64,000 nucleotides of DNA, from positions 23,627,001 to 23,691,000 of the forward strand of contig OY987265.1 in NCBI GenBank assembly GCA_963920665.1, in the 5' to 3' direction. The position numbers and the translations under genes are program-made. Positions 57,486 through 64,000 of this stretch are shown piece after piece. Numbering within the stretch: the stretch's first letter is position 1; every line of letters starts with the position of its first letter. This DNA comes from Straminergon stramineum (Eukaryota; Streptophyta; Bryopsida; Hypnales; Calliergonaceae). Under the pieces are notes generated by a model. That model was not told the DNA's origin. It saw only the letters and a list, made by a program, of their open reading frames with translations, and made no database searches.

Positions 57486-60140
57486 AGAACTAATGCAAGA
57501 ATCTTCAACAAATTGATGGATGAAAAAATGCATTTTTTTATACTAGATATGTGTTTGCGTTCATCCATTGTTTGAAATTTGAACCTAAGGGATTAAATAA
57601 GTACCCAAAACTCTCGCCAAAACTATACTTTGAAAGTGATGTCGTTCACTTCATTGATTGTGGACATACCTAAGACCTATTTTAGTTTGTTTTGTGATTC
57701 ATGAAATTGGTCTATGAAGCCAAACATTGTACTAATGTGGCCAATGGATAGGTTTTACATCTACTTCTACACATATTGAAAAAATCTCACCCCTAGCGGA
57801 AGACTCTTAGAACTATTGTAGACATACTTTTGGGTTATTTTTGTAATTTTTGAACATAAAAGACTAATGGACCAATTAAGATAACTTTACAGCTAAATAG
57901 AATGTGGATTAGGTCAAATAGACATACTAATATGAAAAGGACCATTAGATAGCCGGATAGTAGTTAGGGTTAACTTGGAATCAAGACAGTTAGACAAATA
58001 GACATTGCAATTAACTCTGAGTTAGTTGCCACCAAGAAGTATAAGACTAATCGACTTAGGCATTTTGCTCTCTCTCTTAGGCATTTGCAGTGATTGTTGC
58101 CTTGTCTAATGTGCTTGTGCATTCCTTCAATTCTAATGCAAATTTCTCTATTCGTCTAATTGATTGTGTAGCCAAGGATTGGCTTTGTAGTTTTTGTCTA
58201 ATTGCTAGGGATTGGCAATCTTTTGTTTGTGTAGCTTAGCCAGGGATTGACGGTTGTTTTTTGTTCTTTGGTTTGTCGAATAGTCGAGAGTTGTGAGTTA
58301 AGTCAAATTGTCTTTTTCTTGTTGAGAATAGCTAATCTCTTAAGGAGGGCATTGATTTCTTAGTAAGCCAGTGATTGACAAATTCTTGATTGTCAATTAG
58401 TCGTGTTCTGTGTAGTAAAGTAGTTAGCTTCTTGTGTGTGTATGTGAGTCCAATGGTCAATTAGCCAGGGATTGGTGGGTTATTAAGTGAAGGACAATTA
58501 GCTAGAGATTGGCCTTGTCCATTATTTTGGTGTTAGTCTAATAGTCTTGTTGTGAGAGCATGATTGGGTGAAATCCCGTAAAGTCAATAATGTCTTACTT
58601 AAGCCAGTGAGTGGCTTGGGCTATTTAAAATATAATTTATATATTGTCTTACTTAAGCTAGTGAGTGGCTTGGGCTATTTAAAATATAATTTATATATTG
58701 TCTACTTGTCTGTAAAAGAGAGTAGTCAAATTATCAATGATGGGTATTTCTTGAGAGTAGAAATTTAAATCAATTCAACAAATAATTTTGTAAGCCGGGA
58801 TAAGGCTGAATTTGTTTGATCATAAACATGGTCAATTAGACAATCAAGAGAGCTGTAGAAGACGAATAGTCTATGGAGTTTTATAAATATTGAGTATCCA
58901 ATGATTAGAACTGTTAAATAGGACAATTTGACGAGGTGTATGTAGGTAGTTGTAGCTTGTGGAAATAGCCATGTGTAAGGGCTGATTTGAGAAGTCAATT
59001 AGACAGTGAGTATAGTGGAATTAATTAGAAGCTAGGGATTGGCAGAGATTTTTGGAATTACTTAGTCTAATTGTCAACATGTGTTAATGTATTAAATTGG
59101 TTGTCGTTGTAGACTCATTGCTTGTGAGAGATAATTGTGAGTTAAGGTGTTAATTATTGATATGGTCTATGTGTATGTGTACAATGGACCAATTGACATG
59201 CAGATGAGGAGACCAAGTACTTGGAGGATATTTAACAAATTGTCCAAGTATATTTAAGTGATAGCGTGGTTGTTGTTGGTAGTTGAGATGTCAATTAATC
59301 AGTTTGATATAGTGCAAGTGATAGAATATTGCTCAAATTTGGATTAAAAATTTGGAATTAAAATAGGCCTGGCCAATTGACAATTAGGTTATATAGGAGC
59401 CAAGTACTGGACAATTTGACATTAATTATGGTCAATTGGGGATAGTTTCTAGCTTTTCCATAGTGTTTGAGTATCTAGTCAAATTGATAAAATAGCAAAT
59501 TTATATAGACTGTGAGAGTCTAACATGTTGTAAAATGGACCAATTGACTTGTTGCTAATGGTGAATGGAGCTGGAGAAAGAAAGAAGCTATGTCTAATTG
59601 ACTAGAGCGTGATTTACAAGAATGAATTTTAACTTTTGCATGCTTTACATAATTGTGACAAATTGACCTTACTGAGTTGTGAATTTGCAAAAATTGCATT
59701 CGTAGTAATTAGGTTAATTAATTAGCTACTGGACCAATTGACAATGGATTAAATTGAAGCGGTAATTAAAGAATTGCAATTGTATATATGCGGCAATATG
59801 TATATACTATATGTGGGATGATTAAGTTGATAGAATAGGAGCCATGACTATTTGACATACCCTTGACAAATTGACATTAAAATTCTAGTATAGGATTGGG
59901 ACATCAAGTTGTGCCTTTGCATCCATGGAAATTGGACGGAATACTAGAATAGGCTAGAATTTGATTACACATTCCTTGAACCAATTAATGAAATTCATCT
60001 TTTATTTCTTTAATTATTAAAGTGAGTGAGTATCCTACGTTAAAAGTGACCTTAGATACAAAACAATAGACTAATTGACCTTTCCCAAATTAAAGAACCA
60101 CCACTAGGAAATTCTTGAATTTTGTTTCCTAGGCTTTTTC
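57486..60140. repeat. Low-complexity region rich in GCYAGGGATTGRC and CCAATTGAC motifs
   Basis: T/G-rich DNA unlike its neighbours. A 13-base motif near GCCAGGGATTGGC recurs at 58171, 58204, 58239, 58367, 58464, 58501 and 59031. CCAATTGAC recurs at about 59196, 59364, 59548 and 59730. Frames are short. It may be a retrotransposon LTR or leader, or a decayed array; no gene is seen. Confidence 0.45.
58591..58704 (+). repeat. 54 bp tandem duplication
   Basis: Two nearly identical 54 bp units starting TGTCTTACTTAAGC at 58591 and 58645, with one visible substitution, plus the start of a third (TTGTCTACTTG). The open frame across them only reflects the repeat. Confidence 0.85.
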
Positions 60141-60405
60141 CCATGCTACAACTATACTAAATAGTGAAATTAGGTTGCCCCACACTAATTTCTCGACATT
60201 TGACACTATATAAATATTTACTATTACTCTACAAGAATGCACCACTTTTGAATTACTATAGGTATTATTGTAATTGGGACTTATGAACCTTTATGTATAT
60301 ATATGAAAATATATGTAGAAGTTTTTGTTGACTTTGATGGCTTATAAAGTAACTTTCTTGGGGTAAGACAACCTAGTTTCACTATTTAGTGTAGATGACA
60401 TATGT
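60141..60405. mobile_element. Small inverted-repeat (MITE-like) element
   Basis: ACTAAATAGTGAAATTAGG at 60156 pairs with CCTAGTTTCACTATTTAGT ending 60390. The similarity extends further as TTGCCCCA / TGGGGTAAGACAA inside and more weakly outside. About 170 bp lie between the arms. No coding frame. A target duplication is not evident. Confidence 0.55.
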
Positions 60406-60479
60406 TGTCCTCATAACTCTCTTGATTTGCCACATGAGCAATATGCCCCCTCCCCAAAAATTACACCATTAGCGTTGGG

Positions 60480-61065
60480 TAGAGACTCAAAGCTGACAAC
60501 AACCTCCGAAAAAGGAAAAGAGAAAGATAGAGAAAAGCGAAAAGAGATACTCCATACTACTGTAGGCGAAAGATAGGAGAAAGTCAAGAAGAAGATACTG
60601 AAAGATACAGAAAGATGGTGAAAGAAAAAGAGAGAAGCGGAAAGAAGGGTTCCACGTCGTCTCGCACAAAACCCACGTGCTGCACTGTTTCCCCGACGAC
60701 AAACACACCCAGAAGATCAGATTTCGTGCGTCCAAAGCGAATCCAGCGAAGAATTTCTGGAAGCGTGCTCCTCTCCAGAAAAAATTCACACAACAATTGA
60801 ACATGTGCGTAAAAACTCTCTTCAACAATCCTAAATTTTCCACGCAAATCCTGCCCCAAATGCCTCGTGGTTTTTTTCTCACGCCCCTCAAGGCCCCTGT
60901 TTCCACCATCTGTCAGACATAGCAAGCTCTGGAAGTCTGGAGTCTGGACTTCGGCACAGGCCCATGTTATATTAGTAAGTGAGAATTTGAGCATCCTTTT
61001 TCAATCGAAACGTGCGGGATTGCAATTGTCCTCATGCCGCGAAAGAAAACTATTTTCTGGGAGTC
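60480..61065 (+). promoter_or_regulatory. GA-rich leader/promoter of a probable plus-strand transcription unit
   Basis: From 60505 to 60660 the plus strand is a GA-rich tract (AAAGAGAAAGATAGAGAAAA), typical of plant 5' UTRs, and composition changes abruptly from the AT-rich left side. Open frames on both strands at 60487-60994 (up to 140 codons) come from this skew and carry no domain I recognise. A minus-strand first exon cannot be excluded. Confidence 0.35.
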
Positions 61066-61569
61066 CACGTTTAGAAATTCCTGGTGCAATTGCAACGGAA
61101 GCGCGCAGTGTTTTTCTTGCTTCATGGTTCAATAGAAACGTGCGCAATTTCTATACCAACTGGAGAGACTCTAGCCCTCATTGTCCCCTGTCTCATTACA
61201 GCATCCTCGTACAATTTTCCCACAGACCACGTTTAGAAATACTGTACCTTGTGCAATTGATTTCAACGGAAGCAATCGCAGCGTTGCTTTTCTTGCTTCG
61301 CTTAAGCATTAGAAACTTGCGCCATATCTACTTACAACTAAGGTACACGAGAATTTCGACAGCGCTCATCGTCCCCTGTCTCCTCATCACCGCATCCTCG
61401 TACAATTTTCTCACAGTCCGCGTTTAGAAATTTATTGTGCAATTGCATTGGAAGCAATCGCCGTGTTTTTCTTGCTTCATTTTCAATTGAAGCGTGCGCC
61501 ATTTCTAAGTGACAACAACACGAGAGACTACAGCACTCATCGTCCCCTGTCTCTAACAACATTTCCGTA
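61066..61569 (+). repeat. Three tandem copies of a 150-190 bp unit
   Basis: Units start at 61066, 61228 and 61419 with CGTTTAGAAAT. Each continues with TGTGCAATTG, GGAAGC, TTTTTCTTGCTTC, a GCGCAATTTCTA/GCGCCATTTCTA-type block, CTCATCGTCCCCTGTCTC and CGTACAATTTTC. Periods of 162 and 191 bp show small indels. It sits in the presumed leader or promoter and has no conserved reading frame. Confidence 0.75.
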
Positions 61570-62939
61570 CAAACCCAAGTAAAGCGTCCCGTCGTCCAAT
61601 CTCTACTCTACAATCACCTCCTGCGCTCTTGGAGTACCGAAATTGGCCGCCACACAGACTGAGAGCGAGTACGGTTCGTGGTTTTCGGGATCGTTCGCGA
61701 AATAGTATGCATTTCGTGTCGTGTTTTGCGGTTTTGAGTGTGTTTGATTCGGGGAGCGGCTCTGGACTCGTCGAGGCGTGTGCATTGTGGTCCAAGAGCG
61801 AAGCGTGTTTGCTGATTTAGTGCGGCGCCAGGATGGAGTGCAAGTGGGGAGTCTGGATCAAGCGGCAGATTGGTTGAGGGTTGAGTTTCTTTCAGGGAGC
61901 GTGTATTTGCGAATTCACTCACAAGTGCGACGACCAGAAATGCCGGTGAGTTGGGTCGATTGAAGTTAGAGGGTGTTTGTGCTTTCCAAAACGCCTGTGC
62001 GTTGCCGGTGGATTATACTTGGAGTTTCTGTCTACTGCCACTTTGGCGAAGTTCTCCAGAGGTGCTGCAATAGAGAATATGCAAAAGAGTGTCGAGCGTC
62101 AAATGACTTGCTGATGTTTTTCTTCTTTTGTCTTTTTGCTAAAATTCCCCAAGAGCTTCTTTTGTATTAGTGAATATGGGGACTAAGTCTTGGTGGTCAA
62201 ATGGCCGTAGGATTTTTTCGTTCTACGGATAGTAGTAACAAGATGTCAAGCATCACTGGTTCTGTGACTTCTGTGATTCTATCGCCTGCTGTGGATCACC
62301 AGCTTCGAATTCAACTCTGAAATTTGTTTCACAGAGTGCATTGGGCATGCAACTTACTTGAGTTTTGAAATAGTGTCTGGTTCAGGAATTCAGCTTGGAA
62401 AATGGCGGGTCACTGGTGCCATCGCAGGATCCAAGGTTGGAATCATGAGCAATGTTTCAGCTCCACGTTCAAGTCCTGCCAATTCAGAATAGAAATGGGT
62501 AAGAGCTCTCTTCACTCCTCACAGTTCAAGTCTCTTCGTCTTGGTGTGGAGTTGAAACAGCGTCAGCGAATTTTTTTCGAAGGTATGTGACACCAGAATC
62601 GTCACCTAAAATATACAAATTGCATTCATTTTAAGTGGCGATTCTGAGTGCATGTACCTTGCAACTCATTTTTCTCCCTAAATCTACAAGGTTAGAGTGT
62701 TTTTATGATTTTAATGCTAGGATTGACATGTCGACGCTGCATTAGCGCAGAAATTCACCGGATAATTATAATGAGCTCTGTTTTTCTTGGATACCGAAGT
62801 GCTACAAGTAAAGAGTTGATTTTGGGTAGACGTGGTCAGCCTTCGGGTCTGCTTGCTAAGAGTCAGTGGGAAGGTTTGAAGGAGTCAGAGCTGGTGCTTA
62901 AAAATCTCTAGTTTTTGATAATCTAGAAAACCCCACCAT
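61570..62939 (+). other. Probable leader or early exons of an unrecognised gene
   Basis: GC-richer plus-strand DNA with plausible donors, for example GAAATGCCG|GTGAGT near 61948. One open segment, about 61760-61945, encodes a peptide with RSVFADLVRRQDGVQVGSL and ADWLRVEFLSGSVYLRIHS but lacks an in-frame ATG. Another at 62402-62590 has no known domain. The transcription unit seems to continue to the right edge; I cannot name it. Confidence 0.25.
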
Positions 62940-63882
62940 ACTCTATTTTGATTCTACAGTGCATCTTGGTTTCGTAGAACGCGAATTTCTGATCAAGTGG
63001 ACATGAAACCACCCCCTGAATCAGAACGAGTATGCATTCAAGCCAATGGTGGTTTCAAAGCTCAGCACTTGTTTGGAATGTTCGCAGGTCTGCAGGCATG
63101 GCGTATGCAATAGATGGGAATATTTGGATGCATGGATCAAGTTTTCTCTACAAAACTGGACCAGGGTTGCCATCCAAGTTTCTGCAACCTGCCAGGATAT
63201 CGGTACATATACTATAACTGAAGAGTATTAATGCTTTCTTTGCAAAACGTTGCCTTAATTTGATGGCCTATGTGTAGACTGGCTTTATAATGTTTTTTAC
63301 TATGTCACTTCTATGTTTTCTTAAATTCTTTATGTGAGCAAACCTTTGTTGGAAAATTAAACACTCCATGCTCTGTACTACCGTACCATTCCTTATGATT
63401 TTTCTTTCCACAAGTATTGACTAGAGCGCCGGTGTTGCATTATTTTGAACAGATTGCGATACGCATTCCCTGGTCCGACGGAGTTCTGGAGCTCGGTTCT
63501 TGTGATAATGTAAGCAATCAAATTATGGTCACAATTTTGAGTATTTTTCTAGCAAATCTAGCGCAGTCGACCATTAATACTCTGTTTTGAATGCTACAAT
63601 GCATCTTGGTTTCTCAGAACATAAATTTCTGATCAAATCGGCATGAAACCACCCCCTGAAGCAGAAAGAGTATGCATTCAAGCCCGGGTGGTGGTTTCGA
63701 AGCTCTGTTCAACTCAAAATTTGTTGCAATGTTTGCAGGTCTGTAGGCATGGCGTATGCAAAATATCAGGTGGGAATATAAATTGGATGCATGTCCAGAT
63801 CAAGTTTTCTCGACAAAGCAGGATCCAAGGAGCGATCCGAGTTTCTGCAACAAGCCAAGATCTCACAAGGTACACACACTAG
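62940..63882 (+). repeat. Direct duplication of a ~280-300 bp coding-like module
   Basis: Copies at 62940-63215 and 63579-63882 are about 640 bp apart. Shared blocks include GCATCTTGGTTTC, AATTTCTGATCAA, ATGAAACCACCCCCTGAA, GAGTATGCATTCAAGCC, GGCATGGCGTATGCAA, ATCAAGTTTTCTC and GTTTCTGCAAC. In one frame both encode VVSKL...QVCRHGVC...IKFS...AI.VSAT.QD, although the copies differ by indels and the ATG frame is interrupted in the first. They may be duplicated exons of the gene to the left, or a duplicated repeat. No family is recognised. Confidence 0.6.
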
Positions 63883-64000
63883 AACTCATGAGCTCCAGTG
63901 CATGTTTTAATTTTTTATGCCGTGTGCTGGACTGGATTCATTAAAATTGTACTACTCCTTTCCATTTTTCCTTTATTCATTGTGTGAAGAATCCCTTCCA

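Noticed and set aside
58568..58768. Frame with an 18-residue internal repeat, resembling a repeat protein
   Set aside because: The repeat is just the 54 bp DNA tandem duplication (54 is divisible by three), in AT-rich intergenic DNA.
60487..60994. Minus frames of 136-140 codons as a gene divergent from the right-edge unit
   Set aside because: Two overlapping frames are open at once over a GA/CT-skewed tract and neither shows a motif; composition explains them.
1..64000. CRISPR arrays, bacterial operons, rRNA genes
   Set aside because: No regularly spaced direct repeats with unique spacers, no ribosome-binding sites or operons, and no rRNA-like sequence; the window is plant nuclear DNA.

Overview
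This is nuclear DNA of a land plant, most likely a bryophyte and probably a moss. The genes carry many short GT-AG introns, there is no operon structure, and the families present are plant ones: a PHT1 phosphate/H+ symporter, a myo-inositol 3-kinase of the pfkB fold, a UTR3-type nucleotide-sugar transporter, and an unusual protein kinase with a C-terminal jacalin lectin domain. The bryophyte placement is an inference from gene style and the kinase-jacalin architecture, not a proof.

Layout. 1-11 kb is AT-rich repeat DNA with one small GC-richer island at its left edge. 12.2-15.3 kb holds the myo-inositol kinase gene (minus strand, five exons). 15.4-24.1 kb is again AT-rich, with several small DNA transposons, a microsatellite and a large imperfect duplication. 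24.5-42.2 kb is the gene island: the 3' part of an unrecognised hydrophilic-protein gene (minus), PHT1 (plus, two exons, with one PHR1-type P1BS site upstream), a small very basic coiled-coil protein (minus, two exons), UTR3-like (plus, seven exons) and the kinase-jacalin gene (plus, five exons). 42.2-60.4 kb is about 18 kb of AT-rich repeats with no supportable gene. 60.5-64 kb looks like the 5' part of a further plus-strand transcription unit, with a tandem repeat in its leader and a duplicated coding-like module, but no family could be recognised.

The four main gene models were assembled by hand from splice sites. In each, the exon phases close exactly: 409 aa for the inositol kinase, 549 aa for PHT1, 384 aa for UTR3-like and 740 aa for kinase-jacalin. 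The genes share no obvious single pathway. PHT1 (phosphate uptake), inositol kinase (inositol phosphate synthesis) and the nucleotide-sugar transporter are ordinary housekeeping or nutrient functions placed side by side.

The most striking non-genic signal is a population of small elements, 145 bp to about 1.7 kb, that begin with TTAACCCCTAAAGGACC and end with its reverse complement. They start and stop exactly at TTAA with no longer flanking duplication. Several subfamilies have unrelated interiors, some copies lie in opposite orientation, and one is nested inside another at a single TTAA. This is the signature of piggyBac-type (TTAA target) non-autonomous elements, which would be unexpected in a plant. 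No transposase is present in the window.
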